DNA from: Narthecium ossifragum
Lineage: Eukaryota > Streptophyta > Magnoliopsida > Dioscoreales > Nartheciaceae
Assembly (NCBI GenBank): GCA_963920575.1
Contig: OY986974.1
Span: 5,907,283 to 5,971,282 of the forward strand
Reading direction: 5' to 3'
DNA length: 64,000 nt
The notes below the pieces were generated by a model that was not told the DNA's origin, did not search any database, and was given only the letters and a program-made list of their open reading frames with translations. Of the stretch, positions 46,261 to 57,975 are shown in pieces. The position numbers and the translations under genes were made by a program. Numbering within the stretch: the first letter of the stretch is position 1; each line of letters starts with the position of its first letter.

Positions 46261-46860
46261 AATTTCTACAATCTTCTTACACTCTGGTTTAAGCAGATTT
46301 GTGCAAGGTAGATTTTTGACTTTAGACTTAATTAGTCTAATAGCGTCAGTATGAGCCTGAGTCCAAGGATCAGGTTTCTTCTTTAAGCGATTATAAAGAA
46401 GAGCAGTATCCTTAGCCCAATCTTTATAATAATCAGATACATAATTTAAAGCTCCTAAGAACCTTTGCAATTGATTTGTATCTGTTATAACATCAGGATC
46501 TATAGGGACAATAGTTCCTTTACCAATGTTATGACCAAGAAATCGAATTTCTGTCTGAAATAATTTCATTTTTGGGGCAGATATAACTAACCCATTTTTT
46601 ATAGCTAAATGCCGAAAAACATCTAAATGTTTCATAATATTTTGGAATAACAATCTTTCTAAAAGTATTACATTTCATTCGTAATGTCCAAATGGGACAG
46701 TAAAAGCCGTTTTATAACAATCTTTTTCAGCAATTTGAATCTGCCAATAACCAGATTTCATATCAAATTTGGAAAATATCTTTGCTCTATAAATCCAATT
46801 AAGCAAATCCCTCTTATTAGGGATCGGATATCTAATTCATTTAAGCACCTTATTAAGGGG
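46171..46860 (-). pseudogene. Endogenous pararetrovirus: reverse transcriptase remnant and start of RNase H
   Basis: From 46860 a short piece of the polymerase palm region is readable. A deletion and frame change near 46660-46690 remove the segment where the catalytic Asp pair should be. The open part 46653-46171 covers the end of the polymerase (MKLFQTEIRFLGHNIGKG, RFLGALNYVSDYYKDWA) and the beginning of RNase H (KIVEIDVSNIRYGGILKQ). Not functional as it stands. Confidence 0.78.
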
Positions 46861-47357
46861 TAATATTATATATATTAAAATTTAACTTTATTGCATCATT
46901 ATGTGAACATTATATGAATATATATATATTATTATATATATCTCAATAATATATATATATATTATTCATATAAAGTTCACGTAATTATGCGATAAAGTTA
47001 AATTTTATTATACATATTAAAATATTATATTATTTTAATCTCAATAATATATATTATTATTATATATCTGAATAATATATATATATATTATTCATATAAA
47101 GTTCACATGATGTAATAAAGTTAAAGTTTAATATACATATTAAAATATTATATTATTTTAATCTCAATAATATATATATATATTATATCTCAATAATATA
47201 TACATATATATATATTATTCATATAAAGTTCACATAATGATGCAATAAAATTAAATTTTAATATATATATTAAAATATTATATATTATTTTAATCTCAAT
47301 GATATATATATGATTGATATAATACTGTGAATATATATATTAAAATTTTATTATATT
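46861..47357. repeat. AT-rich tandem array, unit about 110-130 bp
   Basis: About four imperfect units, each with ATTATTCATATAAAGTTCAC, then AATAAAGTTAAATTTTAATA, then a TA-rich stretch with TATCTCAATAATATATA. It is homologous to the single unit left of the viral block. Confidence 0.8.
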
Positions 47358-47558
47358 ATGTTTGATTTGCCTTTGGGTCAGTGTTGGGTTCGTCGGTGAA
47401 AGCTCGCACGAGGATGCATCGTATGAAACGGCCAAAACAGTGAATCGGAGTATCAAGGTGCATTGCGCGATGCACACTGTGAACCAAACGGAGAATTGAT
47501 GCATCAGGATGCATCCCACGATGCGATGCACCCTGATGCATCCAAACCAAACATGCGC

Positions 47559-50500
47559 TAAACCTTTCAAGCTCAATAAACAATAAACGATAACCAACAA
47601 AGTATTGGGTATCGACAAGAATCATGAATATATGTATGAGTAAGAGGTTTTAAAGAATGGAAGAAGAGAAGTCCATCTATACACATAAACGGTTGAATTA
47701 TTACGTAAATTAGGAGCAATTTACAATTGATGAAATGTACAACAGATTGAACTCGTGTGAAACAAAATGCTGTCGAGTATAAAGTGATCCGTATGGTTGA
47801 ATCGTTGGGAACAGCTGCCAACTGCCTACCTAGGCTTTGACTAGTAATCCAGCTGCAAACCACAATTTCCTTTCTCGGTCATGCGGAGGGGAGGCCATTG
47901 ATGCTTTCTTTATTTCGAAGATCTTCATATATAGGAGTTTGATGAGAGCAAAACCGAGGTAGAAGTGTTGCCTGGTTTCACCTTGGTCCTAGAGGGGGCT
48001 TCACATTTTCACAACTTTAACAGTGCATGTCCAGCTCAGTCCTGCAAGATTTTATACAAAAAATTCAGTACTTCAGATATACATGCAATGATATGATATG
48101 AAATCAATGCAAGAAACTGTAGCCTGCAAATGTATGCATAGCACTAAAACAAGAGAGTTATAAAGAATAAATTAGTCTATAGCTAAATCCACATAGCTGG
48201 TAGTTTCTCTTGGGCTTTAATGTTGAGCCAAATCAGAAAGTCAAAATCAAGGCTATTTAACATCAGCCTGAAGCAAAATGCCTTCACATACAAGAGGAAG
48301 CTTAAGAGCTCTAAACTAACTGAGCAAGAACCAAAGGAAACAGCATACAAATTATCAAGACCAACTACTGGTCAGCCATCATGCCCAATAAAAAAATAGT
48401 TCAACATATTTCCAGAATACAGAAACTGGAAAGAGATCTGCTGAAAACTTTTGTTGAAAGAAAAAAGATTGAACAAATGACCCAAGAATACCTGATTTAG
48501 TAGTGAGAAAAGAAAATTGCCTCTATAAAATTGTGTTAATCCACAATGTGGTATTAGATCACAATGGTTCTTGCCTTTTGCAAAATTATTATAGAGTCTG
48601 ATAGTTCCAATCTCATGATGGAGTATCAGGTGGATAATGTATTAGATCAAGGTGAAAAATTACCAATCAATAGTATTCCTGGTGGTCATTTGTCCAATTA
48701 ACTAAGGTTCCCAATAGGAGAGTAGAATATTGGATTAATGTTCTTTCTTATAATCCCTGAAGAGAGGATAAATCCATTCTGGAAATTCGCCCATGAAAAA
48801 TTTGTAACTATGAATGGTTCATGACCAACAGGCATAAGTTTCATACTTTTAGACATGGAGACGATCACGTTGCTGCCACAAATGATAGAATGGTCTCAAA
48901 GCAATAATCAGACAAGCAGTGGTAAGTTTTAAATCTGTACCAAGTCAGAAAACTCCAACAATGACGTGTATAGATAAATGGCATTGTATCAGGCTCCAGG
49001 TAAGGACAAAGAGTGAAAGCATCCGAAATGAAAGCAAGAGTAACTTCTAGGTTTCAGGCTAATGGTAACCTGTCACATTGTGATCTTTCTTCACCATCAT
49101 TGTTGTGTTCTAATTTTCTGCAACTGATGGGATCTGGTAGGAGCACTTTGATTATCAAAGATGTCAAGTTCATTCTTCTCTTGTTGAAATTAAAAGGACA
49201 ATTGATACATAATGCACAGAATCAGGTATACTTGATAGGTTTATTAACAATGAAGAAATTAGTGTTGTCACTCTTCTATCCTCTTTGGTAGTTCCCTCTT
49301 ACTGTCAGACTAAGCAATCCCAAATCATCATCAAAGAAGTAATTATGCAACTACAAGTATTCCATAAGTTTGAAAAAATCATCATAATATCCAAGTTTTT
49401 GCCCAATAATGGGGGCTTCATTGTTGAGTACAACTAACAGAGCTCCAGATCTCTTAGCCCAAATATCAAACATATGAAAGAATTCCAACCTGAATCTCCT
49501 ATAGATAATCTATTGGCAAAGATCAGACGTATCATCTTTGTAAAGAAAAGAAATTTGATTGAAATTCAACACAATCCACGCATACTCCCCATGATCTGGG
49601 TTTTAACTACTAGTAAGAGTTAAGTTGATAAGACTTAATCAAAAACTTTAATCAATGAACTATTAGCACGATCATCTCACCACTACAAACTGATGAGCAC
49701 ATCAAATATCCTACAAATAGACATTCATACAAAAATGGCAGATGACAGATAGAAATGATGGTTATTCCCCAACCTATATAATCAACAATATTCAGCATGT
49801 TTCAGCAATGACCCTTTCTTACATGCTTTCTATAAGAGATAAATTAGCCAATTAGGAGCTTGCAACACTTATTAGCCAAAGAAGCGAGTAGCAAATTCAA
49901 AAAAACACATGGTGAGATAGATTCTCCAAAATACCTTAAGAAACCGAGGATGATGGCAAATATCAAGTCAAAGAGAAGAACTGTAAGACTATTAAAAAAA
50001 GCGAATGTAACTCTCGTGATTCTTATCTCTAGGTTACACCTATAGCCTACTAACAAGAAAATCAAGGATACATTCAAACTCAGGATTAGAGGAGCAGCTA
50101 TAATATAAAAGTTCAATCTAATCTTCATAAACAAAGTTTGAAAATAGCTTTTTCATGATAGAAACATGCTTTCGCTAACAACATAACATATGTTTTGACA
50201 CCTCTTATTTGTGAAAATATTTATCAACTTACATCAAACTCCATTTAATTGCCAACACAATACATCTAGCCAATTTACAGTCCATTTAACTTCTCTGGTA
50301 AGCATGTGATATTGGCATCCATTTTCTGCTATCATTCACTATGTGTATTGCTCCTAGCAATTAATATTTCCATTTCACATGGTAAACACAATATTTGATC
50401 CTTTAGTGTCGTTACCTTACTTGCCCATCTTTGCACCACTAAATGCAGGTTATGTGACTCCAATCAGCACATAAGAAGGAAGAGGGTTTCCTACATAACT

Positions 50501-50575
50501 GTAACTTGAAATATAAAGAGCTTGAAATTAAGGATCAGCAGCCTTTATTCTAAAAGAATAAACAACAGATGTTAC
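47559..50575. other. Intergenic or long intron, no gene seen
   Basis: AT-rich, with no supported coding frame; the 291-bp frame at 49844-50134 has no recognisable domain. If the exon pair at 50576-50957 is real, much of this stretch would be its next intron. A possible final acceptor at about 48044 (CTTGCAG|GACTGA) would stop translation after one codon. Confidence 0.35.
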
Positions 50576-50990
50576 CTGAGACATCAAGCTGGCACAAGAG
50601 GAAGCTTGCTCCTGACTTCTATTCTTAAGCCATGTCCGCACAAAGTTGATAGACGTTTGGTCCTGCTGACATAAAAATTCGGACAACTTCAAAGTCTAAA
50701 TTTATAAGCATAATAAACATGAATCATAAATACATAATCAGTTCATGAACTATGATATAACTTCTCACATTACCAGTTCTTTCATGGCAGGAAGCTGAAC
50801 TAACCGCAGATGAAACTCTATCTGCAAATTACTAGCAGAAATATGAAAAATTCTTGCATGCCGGCTCCATATGCTTTCTGCAGCCTTCAAATCATCTTCT
50901 GGATACTCGTCATCTTTAACACCAAACTTCCCAATGCCTTGGAACTGAATCAGATCCTCTTTTGATGAGCAAAGGAACTAATGTCCATGC
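50576..50990 (-). other. Two exon-like segments overlapping the 3' end of the PPR gene
   Basis: On the minus strand a frame shifted from the PPR frame runs from about 50990 through KFGVKDDEYPEDDLKAAESI and NLQIEFHLRLVQLPAMKEL to a donor CTG|GTAATG at 50774. After a 108-bp intron with acceptor TGTCAG, the segment 50665-50576 reads DQTSINFVRTWLKNRSQEQA and ends CAG|GTAACA. Frames and phases agree across the junction, and the composition looks coding. I do not recognise the protein. It could be the end of an unknown gene or an alternative 3' part of the PPR transcript. Confidence 0.4.
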
Positions 50991-53643
50991 CTTGTGTGTC
51001 TTTGGACACTTCCCTGGCCAAAATAACATAAGTAGGGAAAGTCGGTTTACAGTCTCTAGTTTCCATAACATGAAGAAATTTCATGCACAAATCCTGTTCT
51101 CCCTTCTTCAGCAATCCATCGATCAGGATTGTCCACACTATCTCATCAGGATTCCAGTTACATAGAAGCATGTTCTTGAACAATGTTTGAGCATCTTCGG
51201 TCCTGCCCACTTTGCAAAGAGCACATACTAACTCCTTGTAACCAGCAAGGCAAGGCTCAAAGCCTTTGCCAGTCATGGAAGAAAAAGTTTCCAGACCAAG
51301 ATCGACTTCAAAATTCTTAGAAGCGACAATTAAGAAAGCATTATATATCTCTTCATCTGGAGACAAACCTTGTTCGACCATACTTTTCATCAACTGGCCT
51401 GCCTCATACCATCTCCCCTCTCTACAAAGACCAGTCACAATAGTCCTGTATGCATCATTCAACAGATCATAACCAAAGTCTGTTATTCTCACAAACAGCA
51501 AATCAATTATGTCAATATCTATAGCCTTTTCCTCCAAGCTGCAACTTGAGACTGCATCTGGCAACGCTGCAAGCTTTTCTTCCATCAGCTGGTGTTCCTT
51601 TAGCAATCCTTTCAGCAGAACGCCATAGGTCCGATAGTTAGGTTTACATCCAGCAGCAAGCATTCGACTGAAGACGGAAAAGGCAGGATCCATCCTACCA
51701 GACATAACATAACCATCAATTATCGAGGTATATGTAACCTGATCAGGAACCAGTCCCTGCTCTTCTACCTCAGCTATCATCTTTTCAGCCTCCTCAGTCA
51801 TCCCCTCCAGGCATAACCCATGAATAAGAGCAGTATAAGTATGAATATTGGGCAAACAGTTTCCCTTCACCATTTCATCCCTCATTTTCTGTGCAAGAGA
51901 TATAGAACGATTCCTGCATAATCCATGAATCAAGGAAGTATAAGTAATGACATTAGGTACTAATCCCTGCCCGACCATCTCGCTACACAGGCTCTCAGCT
52001 TCCAATAATCGATTTTCCTTTGCAAATCCATTTATTAAAGCATTGTAAGTCCAGACAGTTGGTTCACAACCATTTTCCCCCATCCTCTTCATTAAGGAGA
52101 TAGCAACATCTAGCTTCCCACCTTTGCAATGTCCATCTATTAACGCGGTGTACGTAATCTCATTTGGGCTCAAACCACTATCCTCCATTTGTTCTAGTGT
52201 CTTATTAGCTAAATCCAACTCGCCTGCCTTGCAAAACCCACAAATAAGTTCATTGTAAGTCCATTCATCAGGCTTGCTACCGCTTTCTTTCATCAGATCA
52301 ACCATTCGAACGGCATTGCTAATATTGCCAATTTCACAGTACCCATTGACTAGGGTGTTATAAGTCACCTGGTTTGGTAAAGGGCCTACTTTTAGCATCC
52401 TGTCAAAGATAATCATTGCTTTCTCGACAACACCCACTAAACAATATCCCCTAATGAGTTCATTATATGTTTGAGAATTTGGCGAGCAGCCCCGACTGTC
52501 CATTGCATTGAAGACCCTCAAAGCCAATCCAATGTTCAACTTCTCACACAACCCATTGATCAAAGCATTATATGTTGCCGTATTTGGTACCAAACCATTC
52601 TTACCCATTCTCTGAAACAACCCAACTGCCAATTCAACCAAATTTGATCTGCACAACCCACTTATAAGTGCCGTGTACGTGTGCACATTCGGCAGGCATC
52701 CCCTTTTTCTCATATCGACAAACAAGTCAAATGCCTCTCTGAATCGGCCGCAACTACTAAGAGCTGAAATCAGGGCAGTGTAAGAATAAACTGTGGGCTC
52801 AACACCCTTCTCCAACATCTTTCTCATCAAATCTAATGCATCGTCCAACCTACCCACGTTGCATAGCCCATTGATCAAAATGGAGTAAGTCACTGAATTG
52901 GGCTCACAACCCTCCTCCATCATCCAATCAAACACGCCAAAAGCTGAATCGAGATCACCATTCCGGCAATGCCCGAGAATCAACGAGGTATAAGTGAACG
53001 TATCTGGCCTCAAATTCATCTGAAAAATCCTATTCAACACCAACAAAGCCTCCTTAACCATCCCATTCTTGCAAAGTACATTGATGACGCTATTAAGCGT
53101 CAACAGGCTCGGGTCCACGCCGCTGTCCAGCATCCTTCTGTATAATCTCATGGCTTCTCCGACCATATTCAACCTACCTAATTGAATAAACAACGCATTA
53201 TAGCTAAACAGACCCAACTTAAAGCCCCCCACGCTGGTTTCGTCCAAGAACTCAATCACCCGGGTCATATCTCCCTCACTTTGGCAAGTCTTGATCAGCT
53301 GGATGCGTACTCGGTCGGCGAGGGAGAACATGGGGACGGCGAGGAGGCGGCGGAGGAGGGCAAATACGGTGTCAATAGGGTGTTTGATGGAATGCCTCGA
53401 AGAGAGATAGTTGAAGAAATGGAGCGAAATGAGGGGGTCGGGGAGGGAGAGGAGGAGATGCGTGATGTGGTCGTGTTGGAGAGATGGAACAAGGGCGGAG
53501 AGTTCGGCGCTGGAGGTCCAGTTGGGCTGGGAAAGGAGGCGGTGGATGGTCGGGATGAGAGGAGAAGGGAGAGAGGAGACGTGGCGAAACGAGAGGAGAT
53601 GGAACTTTAGATAGGAGGAGATAGAGGAGGGACGTAGTACCAT
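50950..53643 (-). CDS. P-class pentatricopeptide repeat protein, 897 aa (At5g65560-like)
   Basis: An intact intronless frame. The N-terminus is Ser/Arg-rich (MVLRPSSISSYLKFHLLSFR), consistent with import into mitochondria or plastids. From about residue 145 to 880 there are some 20 PPR motifs of about 35 aa with the pattern TYxxLIxGxCxxGxxxxA..M...G..P, for example TYNALINGLC, TYTALIDGHC and TYTSLIHGLC. No E, E+ or DYW extension follows, so it belongs to the P class, whose members bind single-stranded organelle RNA and affect stability, splicing or translation. Around residues 700-745 the regular spacing is broken by an insertion (LPDAVSSCSLEEKAIDIDII). The target RNA cannot be read from here with confidence. 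The last codons overlap exon-like sequence in another frame. Confidence 0.93.
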   Translation of the reverse strand: MVLRPSSISSYLKFHLLSFRHVSSLPSPLIPTIHRLLSQPNWTSSAELSALVPSLQHDHITHLLLSLPDPLISLHFFNYLSSRHSIKHPIDTVFALLRRLLAVPMFSLADRVRIQLIKTCQSEGDMTRVIEFLDETSVGGFKLGLFSYNALFIQLGRLNMVGEAMRLYRRMLDSGVDPSLLTLNSVINVLCKNGMVKEALLVLNRIFQMNLRPDTFTYTSLILGHCRNGDLDSAFGVFDWMMEEGCEPNSVTYSILINGLCNVGRLDDALDLMRKMLEKGVEPTVYSYTALISALSSCGRFREAFDLFVDMRKRGCLPNVHTYTALISGLCRSNLVELAVGLFQRMGKNGLVPNTATYNALINGLCEKLNIGLALRVFNAMDSRGCSPNSQTYNELIRGYCLVGVVEKAMIIFDRMLKVGPLPNQVTYNTLVNGYCEIGNISNAVRMVDLMKESGSKPDEWTYNELICGFCKAGELDLANKTLEQMEDSGLSPNEITYTALIDGHCKGGKLDVAISLMKRMGENGCEPTVWTYNALINGFAKENRLLEAESLCSEMVGQGLVPNVITYTSLIHGLCRNRSISLAQKMRDEMVKGNCLPNIHTYTALIHGLCLEGMTEEAEKMIAEVEEQGLVPDQVTYTSIIDGYVMSGRMDPAFSVFSRMLAAGCKPNYRTYGVLLKGLLKEHQLMEEKLAALPDAVSSCSLEEKAIDIDIIDLLFVRITDFGYDLLNDAYRTIVTGLCREGRWYEAGQLMKSMVEQGLSPDEEIYNAFLIVASKNFEVDLGLETFSSMTGKGFEPCLAGYKELVCALCKVGRTEDAQTLFKNMLLCNWNPDEIVWTILIDGLLKKGEQDLCMKFLHVMETRDCKPTFPTYVILAREVSKDTQGMDISSFAHQKRI

Positions 53644-54167
53644 TGGAGGTGGCGATGCGGGTCATGTGGCGGTGGAGATGGCCGGCGACGGTGGCGGCGG
53701 GGCGACGTGGCCGGGAGAGGGCCACGGCTGGAGAAATGGGTTGGCTTGGCGGTTTTAAAAACCACTAAAAAGAGTTCCATGCTCTTTCGTACTGGGGAGA
53801 GGTGTATGACGGGTCGGATTCCAGATAGATGATGTGTAGATCAAAATACGGATCTGGATCTGGATCCGTTCACGTTGGCCACTGCCCAGTGGCCCCAGTC
53901 AATCAGTGTCGGATCCTAAATGGGTCTAAAACCGATCCAATAAGGTAGTGGTCATTGGTCCCTATTAATGCCAACGGTCATCTAAAACAGCTAATACAGA
54001 CGGTGGTATAACGGGAATTGGATTTAACCTATTTTGGCCAGAAATAAAAAACCTATTGGATCTTCAACTTCATTGCCGAAACCCGAAATCCAACAATCAC
54101 TGGACACTATAAAGCCACAACTGGATCATACCAACACTAAAAAGATCCATTTTGGGCTGAACTGATC
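53644..54167. other. Upstream region of the P-class PPR gene
   Basis: The first 100 bp are GC-rich (GGCGGTGGAGATGGCCGGCG) and may be the leader. The rest is plain sequence with several GGATC-rich words (TCTGGATCTGGATCCG at 53853). No other gene seen. Confidence 0.4.
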
Positions 54168-56968
54168 AAGCTCCATACAGGATCAGGGTTGCATTTCGAG
54201 CTGAGTCAAGCTTTTTTTTTTTTTGAATAGATGAGCCCGAAGGTTAAAAGAGTAACTTACAACAAGAGAGACCCAAGGTCCATCCCCACATCAGGGGACC
54301 AAACAAAGGACGACCCAGCACGACGACAAAGTCGGGCAACACCATCAGCTAACACATTACATTCCCTAAAGATGCGAACAAACAAAACCGAGTCAAAGGC
54401 CAAAGCCTCTAACCATACCTCCTTAGCCACACCCTCGAGCTCTGAAGGCCAAAGCCGGAAGCCATTCAAGATCTGGATCGCCTCAAGGGAGTCTGACTGA
54501 ACCAAAATGCGACTAAGACCATGGGAATGAGCTTCTCTAAGCCCAAGTGCAATAGCCAACACCTCTATATGAAGAACCGAGAGAGCGAGAATAGGGGAGC
54601 TCACCGCCCAGATCGGAAGCTGGTCGAAATCAAGCCCCACCACGCCGACCGCCGCCAAGCCAGACCCAAGCTCAACGGAGGCATCCGTCTTGATGATGTA
54701 GAGCCCCCTACCCAGTCCAGCAAGGGTATCACCATGTTGCTTACCCCTAACGTTGCCACGAATGACCTCCTTCACAGCTCTGTGAATCCTGCAAGCCACC
54801 GCCGTAGTTGACGCACCTCCACCAGCAAATACAATATCATTCCGGTCTTTCTACACTAGCCAAGCACCAACCGCCAGATAAGTTCTCTTGAGCCTCACCT
54901 GTTCACGCCCTGAGGAGCTAACTAGAAAGTCCAGGAGCTCATCGGGGTCCCAAGTCGGAAAAAACAAGCCCTCCTTCTCCGCAATAAGCTCAAAAGTATG
55001 ATGGAAGAACCTACATCCAAAGACAGCATGACCAACAGTTTCATGCTCCAAACCACACCTGGGACAATCCCGCTCTGAGGATAAGTGCAGTCGCCAGAGG
55101 GAGTCTCTGACAGCAAGTTTGCCCCTAAGCACGCGTCAAATGAAATGCTTCACTCTAGGCCCAACGTTGAGCCTCCAAACATTAGCCCAAGAATCATCGG
55201 GAACAAGAACACGCATCGATCTGGCCAGCAATAAGTATGCCGAAGACGTTGCCACCCTCCCGTCGCCGTTGTAAGCCCAACATGACGTATCTTCCCTGTA
55301 GCCCACCTCGACTGTTGTGAGGAACGTGGCCAGGAGTGGGTGGCCGAGCTCCCGGAACCTCTCCTGCTTCCACCCTCCCCTCCAGTAAGTCTCCAACAAG
55401 CAGATCATTACCAACCTCATTGACATTAACATTAACAAAGGTAGGCCACCGGGAGATAGGAAAGTCACAGGCCCAAGCATCTTTGAGGAAAGAGACACGG
55501 CTATCAACACCAATCTTCCAAGTAAGGCCCTTCCTCACGTCGTCGGCGGCCGCGCAGATGTAACGCACAATGAGACGAGGGTGCAACCGAGTCCGCAAGT
55601 GAAGGAAGAGAGCCCTTCCACCGGTATTTAGCTCTGGCCAGCTCCTTCCAAACATTAGGGTCCTTCTCCAGGAAACCCGCTACACGCTTCATCTTTAGAG
55701 CTCTTTGCCACACCGCAAAGTCCCTAACCCCTAACCCACCACACTCCATAGGAAGGCAGACGTCTCTCCATGCCACCACACCAAGCCCTGGTCGCTTCCC
55801 CTTCCACAGGAACTCCCTGCAAATTCGTTCGAACCTCCCAATAATCGCCAAAGGAACATGCATCGTGCCCAAGACATAAGCTGGGATTGCCTGCAAGACA
55901 GATTTGAGAAGGACCAAACGACCCTGCCAAGAGAGGATGCGCGCGATCATCTTATCGAGGATCTCGGAGAAGTCCTCCTTCCTTGCCCTCCCAACCCCGA
56001 TGGGAGTCCCTAAATAGGTCCAACGCTTAGTAGCCTCAGCAAGACCAAGAATATGGCAGATCGTCATCCTGCGCTCCATATCTGTGGAAGGGGAGAACCG
56101 GATACTAGACTTGGCAGTATTCATCTCCAAGCCAGCAAGAGACTTGTACAAGATGAGCAGTTGCTTGAGCCTCCGAGCCTCCACGCACTCGGCCTTCGAA
56201 AACACCAAGCAGTCGTCTGCATACAAGAGGTGAGAAAGAGAGAAGTTCGAACCCCTAAACTTCAAACCGACAATGCCCATACCCGGATCCTTGAGGAGTC
56301 TAGAGAAAGCCTCCTGTACCAGCAAGAAAAGATAAGGGGAGAGAGGGTCCCCCTGTCGAAGCCCACACCTAGAGTCCAAGCGACCATGGAGACGACCATT
56401 CAGAATGAAAGAAAACCGTGCGCCTTGCACACACGCCATCACCTAAGAAATCCATCTGATAGAGAAACCCATGGCCACCAAAACCCTACGAAGAAACCCC
56501 AATTGCACTCGGTCATAGGCCGCACGGAGGTCGACCTTAAGAACCATCAAGCACTTAGTTCTTGAAGCCACCTGCATCGAATGGAGAACTTTCTTGACAG
56601 CGTCTATATTGTCGTGAATGCACCGACCAGCTAAGAAAGCAGATTGCTCAATGCCGATGAGCCCACCCAAAACCAACTTCATTCTCCTAGCTAGGATCGT
56701 CGTGATGACCTTATAGCTGAGTCAAGCTTTGTCTTGCTCAAGCTCGAGCCTTTGCTGTTGAGCTTAAGCAAGACGACTAGTCTCAAGCCGAGCTTTCGAG
56801 ACTATGTAGTATATACATACAATCAATAAATTATATAATAAAAAATTTAATTGAGCTCAACTTGTGAGCTTTTAAAGTCGAGCCCAAGGATAGTCGAGCG
56901 CGAGCTCGATAAAAAATCGAGCCTTATTTGTAGTGCGAGCTCGGCTCCGGTGCAGCCCTAATCCATAC
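54168..56968. mobile_element. Small inverted-repeat element that hosts the LINE
   Basis: Left GGATCAGGGTTGCA (54180-54193) and right TGCAGCCCTAATCC (56951-56964) are inverted repeats with two mismatches. Inside are GAGCTCGAGC-type words on both sides. AACTGATCA stands just outside on both sides (54160 and 56970), a possible 9-bp target duplication. Removing the LINE leaves an element of about 290 bp. The class (hAT or Mutator) is uncertain. Confidence 0.5.
54214..56714 (-). mobile_element. 5'-truncated LINE (L1 type) with RNase H, with target duplication and poly(A)
   Basis: The AGCTGAGTCAAGCTTT target duplication is at 54199-54214 and 56715-56730, and a run of T at 54212-54224 is the poly(A) tail of a minus-strand insertion. 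Reverse transcriptase from 56700: KVDLRAAYDRVQ, RCGLRQGDPLSPYLFLL, catalytic YADDCLVF, TYLGTPIGVGR, to about 55504. Then the zinc-binding zf-RVT region (CPRCGLEHETVGHAVFGC, near 55050) and RNase H (IIKTDASVELGS, QSDSLEAI, NVLADGVARL, 54700-54257). Breaks: a stop at 56443, frame changes near 55500-55660, and TGG-to-TAG at about 54853. The endonuclease and ORF1 are missing through 5' truncation, as expected for target-primed reverse transcription. Confidence 0.92.
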
Positions 56969-57384
56969 TAACTGATCATTGTGCAAAGTAGCATTGATGC
57001 CAAATTTGTGTTCCGCGGCAGAATTTGATGAGATAGTTTGTCTTTCCCATAGAACTAGATCCGTCCCCAATAATGGGTCGGGTTTCTAGTTGGTATATCG
57101 GATCTTGGAGATCCATATTCCCCACTGCCCAGAGGAACCTTACTGGTTGTTCTTTTTTAAGACTAATATCTTCTTTTATGTTTATAGAAGTTTGGAACAT
57201 TAATTAACCATGTCCAAGTAATTGAAGTAAATTCATCTATTTCTATATAAAACATTTTTAATCTAAGCTGACAGCGGCACGATAGCTTTTCGAAAATAAT
57301 CCGCTTGCGACGAGTACTTGATTTTATTGTGGAAAATTGTCAGTGTAATAAAAAGAACCACATATTTAATTAGGATGCTGATTG

Positions 57385-57540
57385 ATTTACATGCTGATAT
57401 CATATGTGTATTATACATATTCGAATCGGTAGTGGACTACCGATTCTTTTATGTAATCCATCGATGAACTACATGGATGAATCGGTGACATGTGTGTCAC
57501 CTGTCCATGTGCACAAATCATTCCAGTCCACTGGTGACAA
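57385..57540. repeat. Foldback element, relative of the one at 17170-17345
   Basis: It contains ATCGGTAGTGGACTACCGAT, a near-perfect hairpin, flanked by CATATGTGTATTATACATAT at the left and GGTGACATGTGTGTCACC at the right. Order and spacing resemble the 17170 element, but the arms are more degraded. Confidence 0.55.
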
Positions 57541-57917
57541 GTAGTCCATTATTCAAATAAATTTAATTCTAAGATGGCAGGGAGACAATGGCTTTTGAAA
57601 TACTTCATTTGGTACAGTTGGTTGTTTACTTGCACGAGGAACATTTTGTCAGCATAGCAAATGAAGCTATATGTTTAGTCCATTTAGTGCAAGCAGTCTA
57701 ATTTTTAAAATAATGTCCCTGAAACTGAGGGCAAGATGATGGCTTTTATATATTCACTAGTGGGGCTGGGGGCATCCGTGTCAACACCACCCCTACTAAT
57801 CATCATTTCTTTCCTAATCATCTAGTAACCATCACATTTCAAGTGACTTCATCATGATCGCATGATATATCCAAACTTAACTTGGATCGGACATCTCTAT
57901 CCGTCTGATAGGATACG

Positions 57918-57975
57918 CTAGATCTTATATAATAGATTTTGATGCACTAGATCTTATATAATAGATTTTGTGACA
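57918..57975. repeat. Tandem pair of 29 bp
   Basis: Two copies of CTAGATCTTATATAATAGAT followed by TTTGATGCA or TTTGTGACA. Simple local duplication. Confidence 0.8.

Larger units (their letters stand above)
42390..47558. mobile_element. Tourist-like miniature element opened by the pararetrovirus insertion
   Basis: Outer ends GGGGACGTTTGGTT at 42390 and AACCAAACATGCGC at 47545-47558 are imperfect inverted repeats of the GGG..GTTTGG type seen in Tourist/PIF-Harbinger miniature elements; both are bordered by TA. The 20-bp sequence ATGTTTGATTTGCCTTTGGG occurs at 42461-42480 and again at 47358-47377, one on each side of the AT-rich core. All of the viral sequence lies between these marks. The duplication length is uncertain. 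Confidence 0.5.

Noticed and set aside
46171..46860. Possibility of an intact viral polymerase
   Set aside because: The segment that should hold the catalytic Asp pair is missing and frames are broken.
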